Assembly: GCA_963764805.1 (NCBI GenBank)
Contig: CAVXUB010000006.1
Span: 401,292-465,291, forward strand
Length of the DNA stretch: 64,000 nucleotides
Direction: 5' to 3'
Origin: CAVXUB01 sp963764805
GTDB taxonomy: Bacteria > Actinomycetota > Acidimicrobiia > Acidimicrobiales > Bog-793
The first letter of the stretch is position 1. Each line of letters opens with the position of its first letter. A program made the translations under genes and the position numbers. The notes below the pieces were generated by a model. The model had not been told where the DNA came from. It searched no databases and saw only the letters and a list, made by a program, of their open reading frames with translations. Shown here in pieces: positions 34,651-45,700 of this stretch.

Positions 34651-36039
34651 ATGACCGCGGCAGTCTCTGCGCCGACGGCAGCTCAACTGGCCGTCGGCGC
34701 CGCCGGTGGGCTGCTTCTGGTCCTTGTCCTCGTAGACCTGTTCGTCACGATCTTCGGTTACGACGGGTTCACGTTCCTGGCGCCGCGCGCCCACCGGGCG
34801 CTCTGGGCGCTCATGCGCTGGGCGACGTCGTGGCTCCCGAAGCGGCCGAGACGCACCCTCCTCGCCCTCGGATCGGCCGGGCTCCTGCCGGCGACCATCG
34901 CTCTGTGGCTCGGCCTCGAGATGGCGGCGTTCGCGATGATCTACGTTCCCGGACTCGCCTCGGGTGGTTTCGTCGTGGCGCCGCATGCTGGTCGAGGTGC
35001 AGGCTCCGCCTTCTACCTGAGTGGGGGCGCCCTGACGAGCCTCACCTTCGGTGACTACATCCCGCGGGCACCGCTCGATCGGGCGATGCTCGACTTCGAG
35101 ACTGTCGTCGGCATCGCCACCTTCACCCTCGCCATCACTTACGTCCTGAGCGCCTTTGACGCTTTGGCGAAGCTCCGCAGCGTGCACGCCCGGGTGCGGC
35201 GCAACGCCGTCGAGCCCCACCGGCCGTCGACGATCCTCGAGCGGAGGTACCGAAGCGGCGACGCCTCCTATTACAGCGACTTCCTGCAGGCGATCGTGGA
35301 AGGGCTCGATGAGTACGACGAGGGGCTGCGTCGCTTCCCCGTTGCCTTCTACTTCCACACCCGGCGTACCGAGCGGTCGATGCCGCTGATCATGGCGGCA
35401 CTCGGGCAGTTGATCGAGCTCAGCCGGTGGGGCCTGCCGTCGAGCGAGGCGATCACCCGCGACCCGAACCTTCTGGCGCTCGTCGAGGGGTACTCCACAC
35501 GTATGGCGCCCTGGTATTTGGAGCGCGTGCGCCGTGTCGTCTCCGCCGCGGAGCCGGTCGCGATCGTTGAGCGCGTCACCGAGTGCCGCGATCCGACCGA
35601 CGATAAGTTTCTCGAACTCGCGCTCAATGGCCGCGCCGATCTCATCGTCTCGGGAGATCGAGACTTGCTGACCCTGCACCCCCTTCTCAACATCCCCATC
35701 ATCACGCCGGGCTACCTTTGTGCGGGTGTTAATCAAGGCGCGCTGAGAGGGCCACCGCGTTCGCATAATCTCAGCACGAGAGGCAGAGCCGCACGAACGA
35801 CGGAGATACCACAATGGCAACGAAACATGAACTCGAGCCGTCTCGACGCGATGACCGGAGAGCACCGCCGTGACGCGGCCGCGCTCGCCGATCAGAATGC
35901 ACAGCCCCTGTCAGACGCCGACACCGATGTGATCGTGACCGGCGATGCCGATCTGCTCGTGCTGCATCCCTTTCGCGGGATCATCCTCATCGTCCCGCCG
36001 GCAACATTCGTTGGTGGGGCGGGGAGGGTCGTAGAATGA
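34651..36039 (+). CDS. Ion channel protein joined in frame to PIN-toxin tails (probable chimeric junction)
   Basis: From ATG 34651 the first ~290 residues form an ion-channel protein: helix LLLVLVLVDLFVTIF, a second helix pair, a pore-like TSLTFGDYIPRAPLD and the inner helix FTLAITYVLSAFDAL. A cytoplasmic helical part follows to about ALVEGYSTRMA. From about 35520 the sequence becomes RVVSAAEPV, then ECRDPTDDKFLELALNGRAD and LIVSGDRDLLTLHP, the C-terminal half of a COG1569-type PIN toxin. A second PIN tail, DVIVTGDADLLVLHPFRGI, follows near 35925-35990. Between them a new ATG (35814, MATKHELEP) may start an antitoxin remnant. No known protein family has this order; composition also changes at the join. 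Confidence 0.6.
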   Translation: MTAAVSAPTAAQLAVGAAGGLLLVLVLVDLFVTIFGYDGFTFLAPRAHRALWALMRWATSWLPKRPRRTLLALGSAGLLPATIALWLGLEMAAFAMIYVPGLASGGFVVAPHAGRGAGSAFYLSGGALTSLTFGDYIPRAPLDRAMLDFETVVGIATFTLAITYVLSAFDALAKLRSVHARVRRNAVEPHRPSTILERRYRSGDASYYSDFLQAIVEGLDEYDEGLRRFPVAFYFHTRRTERSMPLIMAALGQLIELSRWGLPSSEAITRDPNLLALVEGYSTRMAPWYLERVRRVVSAAEPVAIVERVTECRDPTDDKFLELALNGRADLIVSGDRDLLTLHPLLNIPIITPGYLCAGVNQGALRGPPRSHNLSTRGRAARTTEIPQWQRNMNSSRLDAMTGEHRRDAAALADQNAQPLSDADTDVIVTGDADLLVLHPFRGIILIVPPATFVGGAGRVVE

Positions 36040-36640
36040 GCAATCGCTACCCGTTGCCACTGGAAGAATGCAAGCAGAGTTGGACGCCCACGGATGGTGT
36101 TGCTTCCGGTCAGCGGGCCGTCGGCAAAGGATGCGCTCGAAGCCTGCGGTCGCTGCGTTAGCTGAAGCATCGGCCGACAAGAGCCCGGGACGTAACGTCC
36201 GGCGGGTTGAGCAACTTCCCGGCAGGATTCCCGCATGGCGATGCGGGATCGCCGAGCCAGCAAGATGGCCTGGGACCGCTTCCCTTTCACACGTACAGTG
36301 CGCATTGGACAGTCCCCTGTCGATACCTCGTGATGGCTTGTGCCGAACCCGGCCCAGAGCCGACGCCGACAATTCTGATGGATAGCAAGGCCGTCTCCGC
36401 TTACCCAGAGCGAGCTGGGCATGCAGTTCGGCCGCATTCCTGGTTCGCAATGGACGTTGATCATTTTATGGTTCGATTGCTGCCCGGGGCCGTCCATTCA
36501 TTCGGTTTGACCGTGGATGTATGCAGCCGCTGTCGTCGGAAGGCGCCAAAAAGCGGACGTATCGATCAGCTCGGAACGCGGGAAATTGTCGGCATGACGG
36601 AAGGCGTCGGCACATTCTGGTGATCGACAATTGGCGATGC
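36040..36640. other. About 600 bases without a recognisable gene
   Basis: Short open frames exist on both strands but none has family-like content, a ribosome site or consistent codon choice. The stretch lies between the PIN remnants and the broken HEPN-like gene and looks like decayed alphaproteobacterial DNA. Confidence 0.5.
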
Positions 36641-37637
36641 TGCATGGAAGAGGAACAGACAGCCCGACCGCGCAGGGGCGCGGTTGGTCAGGGCAATGGT
36701 GCGATGACGGATAGAGCCATTCGGACGGCCATTAACAAGGAAGGACTGCTGGGAAAATCCCGCGTCTACGTGCAGCGCGCCTTCCGCGCCAACAAACTAA
36801 GGCCCTTGACGAATATCAGCTGCGGCTATCGCTGGCACTCGAACCGCTGGGCAAGGCCGCGCTGGCCAGTATCCATCCGAGCCTCGTCGTCGATCCGCAA
36901 CATGCCAAGTTTTGTTCGCGGCCTCCGGCATCGCCGTCAGTTCCGACATCAAGACCATAGGGGCGGCACGCTCGATGAACGTCTCGGCCACCTGTCCAAG
37001 TATTCGACAAAAGCGTGAGGGAGTTCTGCGACGCCATATCGCTGAGACGTAACGCCGAACTGCATTCGGGCGAGCTCCCGTTCCATCAGATGTGGCTCGA
37101 AGCCTGGGAGGGAAGATTTTGGTACGCCGCACAGATCATCCTAGATCTGACGCGTTCAAACCTGGAGGAACGGCTAGGCGAAGAGAAAGCCAAGGCTCCT
37201 AAAAATATCTGACCGAGGCCGCCGAGGGCCCGAGAAGCCGCGAAATCCGGGTCGGCGCAGGCGCGCGACCATTCCATGGCGCGGCCGAAAAAAGAGAGCG
37301 ATGCGGCGCTAGCGTTGTCGAAGACGAAGCATCCGTTCCATTACGAGAAGATGTTCAGCTGGTGGCCGAAGATGACTCGGAAGTCGAGTGCCCCGCTTGT
37401 GCGGGCCCGCGTTCTTCGCTGGTCACGGCTTCGAGGAACGGGCGCTCGATTCAAATCCGGGGGAGGAGGGATGGGAGGAGGAAGTTGAAAAGACTGATGA
37501 AGCCGAGGAGTTCCGCTGCCCTACCTGTGACCTTCACCTCGATAGCCGGGATAGATAGAGGCGGCCGGCCTCGATCCCGATCAAACCGAAGTTGAAACCC
37601 GGGAGCGGGAATTCGAGCCGGACTACGGCAACTGCTG
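36641..37637 (+). pseudogene. HEPN-like protein with C-terminal zinc ribbon, broken by several frameshifts
   Basis: Reading across frames gives one coherent protein: GLLGKSRVYVQRAFRA, then KALDEYQLRLSLALEPLGKAALASIHPSLVVDP, ERLGHLSKY, then VREFCDAISLRRNAELHSGELPF and GRFWYAAQIILDLTRSNLEE, KERDAALALSKTKHPFHYEK-like sequence. The C-terminus has EVECPACAG and EEFRCPTCDLHLDS, two CxxC pairs, ending at the TGA 37635. The RxxxxH-like SLRRNAELHSGE motif recalls HEPN ribonucleases. At least five one-base shifts are needed. It converges on the OLD-type nuclease gene, so a defence role is conceivable but unproven. Confidence 0.5.
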
Positions 37638-37752
37638 AACGAAGGGCCGCAGCGCCCGACTCTCTGGGCACCACACATCAGCCGAACATCGGCGATGGAG
37701 CGACCATCCCTCGAATCTTCGGCCAGAAGGTCGTCGTCGCTCATGCCGGCGG

Positions 37753-39477
37753 TCAAGGACTAAAGCGGAATTTCATCGTCGAGAGAGTTCGGGACCGGAG
37801 GGTCGTCCCTGACCACGGCATCGCCTCGTCCAGCGCCGACAAAGCGTCCGGAGGGGGGAGCGCCAGCCCGATCCTTTGCTTAAGGCGATGAGCGATGTCG
37901 GCGGCGAAGCGCGGCACGATGCCCTTCGCAGCCAGCTGCTCGGCTACGTAGCGCGCAATCAGCGGCTTGTTCTTGCCGATCTGCAGGCCAAGCTCCTGCC
38001 GCCCGGCGGCGACCAGTTGTCGTAAAGCCCGGCCTCTATTGCGTCGAGATCCACCTTCATTTGCGACTCCCAATCGCCGCCGAGAACGGCGTAACCGGGG
38101 GCGATTTCTGGCGCGGGCGTCTCTGTCTCGGGACCAATCTGCAGGAGCCGGCACATGACCTTGTTCGCCTCCCGATCCTGCGGCCGGCCGGCGTCGTTAT
38201 CGAAGATGACGTAGGCGGGGATTTCGTGGCCGCGATAGACCTGCACCAGCGTGTCGATCACCGTCTTACCGCCGGCGGCGACGATCGAAATGCCCTCGTC
38301 GTCAAACCGCAAGCCGAGTTGCGCGCACAGGAGCGGCAACGCTTCGCGCTCGGACGGCCCTTCGGCGACAATCACCAGCCGCGCGAAATATGGCTCGGCC
38401 ATCTCGATCGTGCGAACGTTGCGCAGGAACGCCCGCATCGAGCTTCGGTCATCGACTTGTCGGGGTGAAGGCGCTGCGCTCGGCAAGAGGCCGCCGCCGT
38501 CGTGGTCCGCACCTGCGTGCAAACCTCGTCTTCATCGTCCTCGCAGCATTCGACGACGACGATGCGTTCTGGCCGCGTGATATCGAGGAAGGTCGCGCTA
38601 TGGGACGAGATAAAAAGCTGATTGCCTTCGGCAACCAAACCTTCGAATTGGCCCATCAGGCTGCGCTGCGCGTGCGGATGCAGGAAAAGCTCCGGCTCCT
38701 CGATGCCAAGGATCGCGCCGCCCTTGAAGGCATGGCGAAGGCGTGGAACAGCGCCAGCACAAGAAGATTGCGGACACCCGAGCCGGCTTCGCCCGGTGAC
38801 TTGGCGGCGCCACGTCGATCAGCGTGGGATAAAGGCTCGCGATAGAGATTGGTCTCGTCGATGCGTGCGGAACTGGAACTGCACGTCATAGCGCGACGTG
38901 CGCAGTTGCGCGGCGAACGCCTCGCGCAGGCCGATTCGAATGTCGTGTAAAGGTCGGTCTTGAGCAGGCCGTGTGCCTGGTCGAGCAGCTTCCGAAGCCC
39001 GGCAATCGGTCGTCGTCGAGTCAGAAGATCGTCGTGAAGAATGCGGACCGCCTGGCCGAACAGGTCCAGCGCGAGACGCCAAACTGCCGGTCGAAGTTCC
39101 GGCCGGCATCGACATACGCAAAGGCGAGTTTGCTCGTTCCTCGTTGTTGAAACCGCTGCGCACCGGGTATCCGCGAGAGCATCGTAGGCTTGCAAGTATA
39201 TAGCGCTCGCGCGAGTATCGAAGTCGAGCCGCGAGTAAGCCGCGCCCTCGAAATCCAGTTGTATATAAAATCTCGCGTCGCCGGTCGCAAAGATAAAAAT
39301 CGCTGTCGAGAAGTTACCGGGCATCGGCCAGCGGTCGCCGATAAGGAAATTGATCGCGCTGAGAATGTTGGTCTTGCCGGCGTTGTTGGCGCCAACGAGG
39401 ACGGACATATCGGCTGGCTCGAAGTCGGCGTATTTGACCGAGCGCCAGTTTCCGATAATGACCCGGGTGATTTTCAT
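37753..39477 (-). pseudogene. OLD-family ATP-dependent nuclease (ABC-like ATPase plus TOPRIM), broken by frameshifts
   Basis: The N-terminus KITRVIIGNWRSVKYADFEP and Walker A VGANNAGKTNILSAINFLIG are intact. FAYVDAGRNFDRQFGVS lies in another frame. LFISSHSATFLDITRPERIVVVE is the D-loop/H-loop region (38372-38656). The TOPRIM part has RLVIVAEGPSEREALPLL (catalytic Glu) and YVIFDNDAGRPQDREANK (DxD-like), then VAEQLAAKGIVPRFAADIAHRLKQRI at the end. Roughly six to eight shifts separate these blocks. OLD proteins and the related GajA act in phage defence or DNA metabolism. No GajB-like helicase is adjacent. Confidence 0.75.
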
Positions 39478-39519
39478 GAGCAGCCGTATCTCATGCAGAG
39501 GAGCAATCGAGTCGTCATA

Positions 39520-40026
39520 TCAATAGGCCACTTTGAAGGTCGGGCTGTCCTCCGGCCGTGTGCGGCGGTGATCGTAGATGCGGGTGGTGGCGATGTTCGC
39601 ATGTCCGAGCCACTCCTGCACCTTGGCGATGTCGGCTTGGTGATCGAGCGCGTTGGTGGCGGCGGTCGCGCGCAGCGCATGCGCGCCGATCTCGAAACCT
39701 AGCTCCGCCGAATAGGCGCGCACCAGCTTGTAGATGCCGTCTGGCGTGATCGCCCTGTCGAGCTGGCCGGTGCGATTGTTGGGCGATCGGCCGGAACAGC
39801 GCGCCGCTATCGTCCTCGCCATGACCGGCGGCCTCAAGATATTCGTGAATGAGCGCGTGGGTGCCCGGATGCAGCGGCACATAGCGCACCTTGCCGCCTT
39901 TGCCGGCCACCTTGAGATGCGGCGCGCCAATGCGTGCGACCTGCTGCGCGACTTGCGTGGGAAGCTAGAGCACTGCCGCCGCGGCTTTGCTTCCAGCTGA
40001 CGGAGTGTGCCGACGCGGTGCAGCAA
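39520..40026 (-). pseudogene. Tyrosine recombinase (phage-type integrase), C-terminal catalytic part
   Basis: GGKVRYVPLHPGTHALIHEYLE, then after a frame change LDRAITPDGIYKLVRAY, the box HALRATAATNAL (His-x-x-Arg) and EWLGHANIATTRIYDHRRTRP with the catalytic Tyr. This is the XerC/D-type catalytic domain. The N-terminal DNA-binding domain and the first catalytic Arg region are mostly missing or out of frame. It lies right behind the nuclease gene on the same strand and may mark the edge of an integrated island. Confidence 0.75.
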
Positions 40027-40274
40027 TGGGCGGCAAAGCGGGGCGAACTCGCTGAGTTCGAGAACCTAGGGGTGGAACCTGTTCATAGGCCCGGGTCCGT
40101 TCGCGAGCCGCACTGGAGGGCTGACGCCGGCCCGAGCACTAGCATCGTCAAATTGTGATCGACGACGAATGCGGGGGAATCCGAGCCGAGGCAACCGCTT
40201 GCTAGTCCAACCTCACCCGCGGCTTGAAAGCGGCTGCTCCAGCACTGCCCGGTTACCCGCCCGGATCAACGCAC

Positions 40275-40289
40275 GTTCTTGTTTTGTTC
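40275..40289. promoter_or_regulatory. LexA (SOS) box of alphaproteobacterial type
   Basis: GTTC-TTGTTTT-GTTC is a perfect match to the direct-repeat GTTC-N7-GTTC LexA site of alphaproteobacteria. It lies 25 bases before the first gene of the mutasome cassette and supports both SOS control and the taxonomic call for this half. Confidence 0.85.
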
Positions 40290-40314
40290 GGGGGAGTTGC
40301 CCTAACGTTGGGCC

Positions 40315-40545
40315 ATGCCCGACGACTTAGCCGCTTTTTCCCTGACGGACTGCACGCTCGTTTCCCTTGAAGATGTTGCGTCGGCACTGTCCTACGCGCT
40401 GCGCTTCGATGAGCGCGGAAAGCCGCGACGTGGCGGCTGGGATTTTGCCGCAGGCCTGGCCGCGGAAGCACTGGTCAAACACTTCGAGCGCTCGGGATAT
40501 GTCGTGGTGCAACGGCGTCCAGCACCGCCGCACAGCGCGGGTTAG
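40315..40545 (+). CDS. Small unknown protein at the head of the mutasome cassette
   Basis: 76 residues from ATG 40315. FSLTDCTLVSLEDVASALSYALRFDERGKPRRGGWDFAAGLAAEALVKHFERSGYVVVQ is a compact helical domain with a conserved-looking DERGKPRRGGWDFAA centre. The gene follows the LexA box directly and ends 11 bases before imuA. I do not know a function; its position suggests an SOS-induced accessory factor, or simply a downstream-coupled gene. Confidence 0.65.
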   Translation: MPDDLAAFSLTDCTLVSLEDVASALSYALRFDERGKPRRGGWDFAAGLAAEALVKHFERSGYVVVQRRPAPPHSAG

Positions 40546-40556
40546 GTCAGAATGCC

Positions 40557-41237
40557 ATGCCTGCGGATCGGGAGACCCTCGATGCACTTAGGGGGCAGGT
40601 CGCGCGTCTTTCTCGGGGTGGTGTCGCCCGTGCGGAGCGCAGCATTCCGATTTCGCCTGAAATCGACGCCGCCCTCCCAGGCGCGGGTCTCGCCCGCGCC
40701 GCCGTGCATGAGATCGCGGGACCGAATGCCGGACCCGCGACGGCTTTCTGCGCCCTCCTGCTCGCCCGTGCGAGCGGTAGCGTCGCCTGGATCGGATCGG
40801 AACCGGATATCTGGCCGGATGGCTTGGCCGCATTCAGGGTGTCGGTCGCCGACCTGGTGCTGATCGGCGCGCGCAAATCCAGTGATGGCCTGTGGGCGAT
40901 GGAGGAAGCGCTGCGCTCCTCCGGCCTGGCCGGAGCCGTCCTGGAGGGGCCGTCACCCAACCTCGTGGCCGGACGGCGCTTGCAACTCGCCGCCGAGGTC
41001 GGTGGTGGGCTCGGCTTGTTGCTGCTGCCCGATATCGAGAGGTCGGCGCCATCGGCCGCCCGAACGAGCTGGCGCGTGTCTGCGCTGCCTAGTGAGCACT
41101 CGGGCACCCCGCGCTGGCGGCTAGAGCTACGACGTTGCCTGGGTGGCCAGCCCGGGCAATGGGACGTCGAAGTCGATCTCGCCTACGGCAACCTCAGGCC
41201 GTTCGGGCCGGCCGCCGAGCGGGTCGTGGCACGATGA
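40557..41237 (+). CDS. imuA: ImuA, RecA-like mutasome protein
   Basis: 226 residues, intact. ImuA is a degenerate RecA/SulA relative needed with ImuB and DnaE2 for damage-induced mutagenesis. Visible blocks: ALPGAGLARAAVHEIAGPNAGPATAFCALLLA (a Walker A-like region without the Gly-Lys), VAWIGSEPDIWPDGLAAF, ADLVLIGARKSSDGLWAMEEALRSSGLAGAVLEG, and the C-terminal RWRLELRRCLGG with basic residues. ATG 40557 is used; the stop overlaps the imuB ATG (ATGA). SOS control is expected from the upstream LexA box. Confidence 0.88.
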   Translation: MPADRETLDALRGQVARLSRGGVARAERSIPISPEIDAALPGAGLARAAVHEIAGPNAGPATAFCALLLARASGSVAWIGSEPDIWPDGLAAFRVSVADLVLIGARKSSDGLWAMEEALRSSGLAGAVLEGPSPNLVAGRRLQLAAEVGGGLGLLLLPDIERSAPSAARTSWRVSALPSEHSGTPRWRLELRRCLGGQPGQWDVEVDLAYGNLRPFGPAAERVVAR

Positions 41238-42745
41238 GCGAGCGCCGCTACCTCGCGCTGCATCTGCCGCTGCTCGCCACGGACCGTGTTCGAAGGCAGG
41301 AATTGGAGTTGGTGGGACTTCCCGTCGCGACCTGGGGAATGGCGGGAAGTCGCCGCCTGATCACCTGCGTTGATGCGCCCGGCACAACGCTGCACGCCGG
41401 CCAAGCCCTCGCGGACGCGCAGGCCATGCATCCGGAGCTGGTGCTCCGACCCGCGGATCCGGAGGGCGATCTGGCCTTTCTCGAGCAACTTGCGGTCTTG
41501 ATGTGCGCGCTACACGCCGCTTGCGGCCTGCGATGCTGCCGGATGGGCTGCTGCTCGACGTGACGGGCTGCGCGCATCTGTTTGGTGGCGAGGCTACCAT
41601 GCTTGGTGTCGCCACCGCCGCCTTGGCACGTCACGGGATCACGGTGCGCGCCGTCCTCGCGGGCAATGCCGCGGCGCGGCGGCGGTCGCACGAGTTGCCG
41701 GGCAGGATGTTGCGCTCGGGCGAGATCAGGAGCTCCGAACGGTCGCGGCACTTCCTCTCAGTGCCCTGCGGCTGCCACAGGCTTGCCTGACCGGGCTTCG
41801 CCGGCTCGGCCTCCGCCGCGTTGCCGACGTCGTGCGCCAGCCGCGCGGGCCACTGTCTCGCCGTTTCGGCCGTCCATTGCTGGACGTGCTCGATGCGATT
41901 ACGGGCGAGAGGCCCCGCGTGCTGCAACCGGTGCGGCCGCCGCCGGCATTCGTCGAGACGATCACCTTCGCGGAGCCGATCGCCACGCGCCCGTCGATCG
42001 ATCATGCGCTGGATGCGCTGCTCGAGCCGCTCTGCCGCGCATTGACCGAAGCTGGGCAGGGCGCCCGGGGGGTGACGCTGCGCGCCTTCCGGCTGGATCG
42101 CGACGTGCAGGAGATCACGATCGGCACCGGGCGAGCCGACGCGCAGCGCCGGCGCATCTGCGGCGGCTCTTTGCGACCGAGCTGGAGCAGCTGGAGCCTG
42201 ATCTCGGCTTCGAGCGCATGACGCTGCAGGCCGACGTCACCAACGCGCTCGCGCCAGCGCAGAGCCGGACATGGCGGCTGGTGTCGCGAGTCGCGCGAAA
42301 GACGAGGCGCTGCGCAGCTGCTCGACCGGTGTCGCAACGTCTGCCGGTCTGGCGGTTGGCACCGCGCGACAGCCATTGGCCGGAGCGGTCAGTCGTCGCG
42401 CGTCGGGCCATTCGATCCCGTGAGCGCCACGCTGACGTCCGTCGCGAGACTGCCCGCCCCGGTGCGTCTGCTGAAGCGCCCGCGGCCGCTGATGGTCATC
42501 GCGACCGTGCCCGACGGACCGCCGCAGCGCGCTGCGGCTCGACGGCGCCGTGCGCGATGTCCACTGGGCGGACGGGCCGGAGCGCATCGAGCCCGAATGG
42601 TGGCGCGAGGCACCGCGGATTGTCCGCGCGCGACTATTATCCGGGTTGAGCTCGACGGGCGGCGCCCGGCTCTGGATCGGCCGGACCGCGGGCAGCACGA
42701 CCCGACCAGCCGCCGCGCTGGTTCCTGCACGGCTATCTGGCGTGA
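41234..42745 (+). CDS. imuB: ImuB, catalytically dead Y-family polymerase homologue, several frameshifts
   Basis: Starts at ATG 41234 (SERRYLALHLPLLATDRVRR). Recognisable blocks in changing frames: TTLHAGQALADAQAMHPEL, MLPDGLLLDVTGCAHLFGGE, LTGLRRLGLRRVADVVRQPRGPLSRRFG, PPPAFVETITFAEPIATRPSI, EQLEPDLGFERMTLQADVT, VHWADGPERIEPEWWRE and the end WFLHGYLA before TGA 42743. ImuB lacks the acidic catalytic residues of true Y-family polymerases and acts as a scaffold binding the beta clamp. At least five shifts are needed. The TGA overlaps the dnaE2 GTG. Restored length is about 500 residues, normal for ImuB. Confidence 0.85.
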
Positions 42746-45700
42746 CCGCGCTTCCTGGAGCTTGGCGCGCGCTCCAATTTCTCGCTGCTCGACGGCGCAT
42801 CACATCCCGCCGAGCTGGTTGCGACGGCCGCCGTGCTCGGCCACGCCGGGATCGGCATCTGCGACACGCAACAGCCTGGCCGGCGTGGTGCGCGCGCACG
42901 TCGCCGCCCGGGAGGTCGGGATCGCGCTATCGTCGTGGGTGCACGTATCGTGCTGGAGGAGGCGCCACCTATCTGGTCTGGCCGACCGATCGGGCGAGCT
43001 ACGGGCGGCTGACGCGGCTGCTGTCCCTCGGCCGCATGCGCGTGCCGAAGGGTGGCTGCCAGATCAGCCGTGCCGAGCTGCTCGCGCACGCGGACGGCTG
43101 GGTCATGGCGAGCGGTCTCCACCGCCTCTGCCGGATGCCCGATTTGCCGAGCGCTGCGCGCGTGATGCGCGCGACCTGCGGGACTGCCTCGCGTTGCCGC
43201 TGCTTTTGCTCGGCGCCGGTCGCTCTTCGACGGTGCCGATCGCCAGCGCCTGGATGCGCTGGCCGCCATGGCCGGCGGCCACGGCACGGAGCTGCTGGCG
43301 ACGACGGATCCGCGCTACCACCATCCCGATCGCCGCCGTCTTGCCGACGTGCTGACAGCGATCCGCCTCAAGACCACCGTCGACGCGATCGGCTTCGCCG
43401 CGGACCGCAATGGCGAGCGCTGCCTCAAGAGCGTCAGCGAGATGGCGCGGCTCTATCGCCGCGCATCCCGACGCGCTCGCCAACACAATCCGCGTGCGCG
43501 ATGCCTGCGCCGGGTTCTCGCTCGATCAGCTCCGTCACGAATATCCGGAGGAAATCCTCGAACCCGGGCGCGACGCCGCTCGCACACCTTGGCCGACCGC
43601 GTCCACGCGGCCGCGGCAGGAACGCTGGAACGGCGCGGTGCCCGCGGACATCCAGGCAGCGGATCGCGCACGAGCTCGCGCTGATCAAGCAGCTGGACTA
43701 CGCGCCCTATTTCCTCACCGTCGACGAGGTGGTGCGCTTCGCCCGCTCGAAAGGCATCCTCTGCCAGGGGCGCGGATCGGCGGCCAACTCCACCATCTGC
43801 TACGTGCTCGGCATCACCGCCGTCGATCCCTCCAAGCACGATCTGCTGTTCGAGCGCTTCGTCTCCGCCAGCCGCAACGAGCCGCCCGACATCGACGTCG
43901 ATTTCGAGCACGAGCGGCGCGAGGAGGTCATCCAGCACATCTACGACCGCTATGGACGCGATCGCGCCGCCATCGTCGGCACCGTAATCCGCTATCGCGG
44001 CCGCAGCGCCATCCGCGAAGTCGGCAAGGCGCTCGGGCTGTCGGAGGACGTAACCGGCCGGCTTGCGAAGGCGAATTGGGGCGCGGGCCATGACGACACG
44101 CTGGAGGACCTTGCTGCGTCGGAGGGGCTCGACATCGCCGATCGCCGGCTGCGCCTGGCGCTGGAGCTGGCGGCCGAAATCCAGAACTTCCCCCGCCACC
44201 TCGCCACCCATGTCGGCGGCTTCGTCATGAGCCGTGGTCCGCTCACCGAGATGGCGGTGATCAGCAACGCCGCCATGGCGGGCCGAACGGTCCTGGAGTG
44301 GGACAAGGACGATGTTGATGCGCTCAAGCTGCTGAAGGTCGATATTCTGGCGCTCGGGATGCTGTCCTGTCTGCGTCGCGGCTTCGAACTGCTGCGCCGC
44401 CACCATCGCGAGGACCTCGACCTGGCCTTGGTTCCGCGCGATTGCGAGCAGACCTACGCCATGCTGCGCCGGGCGGATTCACTCGGCGTGTTCCAGGTCG
44501 AGAGCCGCGCGCAGATGGCGATGCTGCCACGGCTGCGGCCGACGCAAGTTCTACGACCTAGTGGTGCAGGTCGCGATCATCCGTCCCGGGCCGATCCAGG
44601 GCGACATGGTGCATCCCTATCTCCGCCGGCGCTGGGGCCTGGAAGAGCCGGTCTATCCGGCGCCCGTCGCCGGAGCATGGCGATCCCGACGAGCTCAAGA
44701 GAGTGCTGGGTCGCACGCTCGGCGTGCCGCTCTTTCAGGAGCAGGCGATGCGGGTGGCCATCGTCGCGGCCGATTTCACGCCGAGTGAGGCGGACGATCT
44801 CCGACGCGCCATGGCGACCTTTAAATACACGCAAGGTGTCGGCGTCTACCGCGAGCGGCTGATCGGCGGCATGGTGCGGCGCGGCTATGATCCCGAGCTC
44901 GCCGAGCGCGTATTCAAGCAGATCGAGGGGTTCGGCTCCTACGGGTTTCCCGAGAGCCATGCGGCAGCTTCGCGCATCTGGCCTACGCCTCCTCGTGGTT
45001 GAAATGCCACCACCCGGCCGTGTTCGCGGCGGCGCTGCTCAACAGCCAGCCGATGGGGTTCTACGCGCCAGCGCAGATCGTCCGCGATGCGCAGAAGCAT
45101 GCCGTGCATGTCCGCCCGATCGACATCAATGCCAGCGACTGGGACTGCACGCTCGAGGCTGAAGCTGCGAGTGCGGACCGCCATGCTCTCCGGCTCGGCT
45201 TTCGCATGGTCGCGGGACTCGCGGAGGAAGATGGCCGGCTGGTCGTCAAGGCCCGCCAGGCCGGAAACGGCTCGCCCTACGGTTCTTTGGAGGAAGTGGC
45301 ACGGCGTGCCGGCATCAGTCGCCGAGCCATCGAGGCATTGGCCGAGGCTGATGCGTTTGCCAGCATCGGCATAGATCGCCGGGCGGCGATGTGGGATGCC
45401 AAGGCGATCGAGCGCGATGTCCCGCCACTGCTGCGGCTCGCGGGGAATGGCCTTGGTGAGACGTCGCTCATCCGAGAGGCTTCGCCCGTGCTGGCGCACG
45501 AGCCCACCGGTCAGTCCGTGGTGCTCGACTACTCCGCCACCGGCCTCACGCTTCGTCCGCACCCGATGGCGCTGCTGCGACCTCGCCTGGCCGCGGAAGG
45601 TCTACCATGATACGCAACAGGTTCGAAACAGCCCCCTCGGGGAGCTTTGTCCGGGTGCCCGGAATCGTCCTGATGCGTCAGCGGCCGGGAACCGCGAAAG

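Noticed and set aside
34651..36039. A novel ion channel-PIN effector fusion
   Set aside because: Tempting as a new toxin design, but the join coincides with the change of genome type, the PIN part lacks its N-terminal catalytic half, and a second PIN tail follows. A chimeric junction is simpler.
36207..36623. 138-codon plus-strand frame in the gene-free stretch
   Set aside because: No ribosome site, family pattern or consistent composition; left as unassigned sequence.
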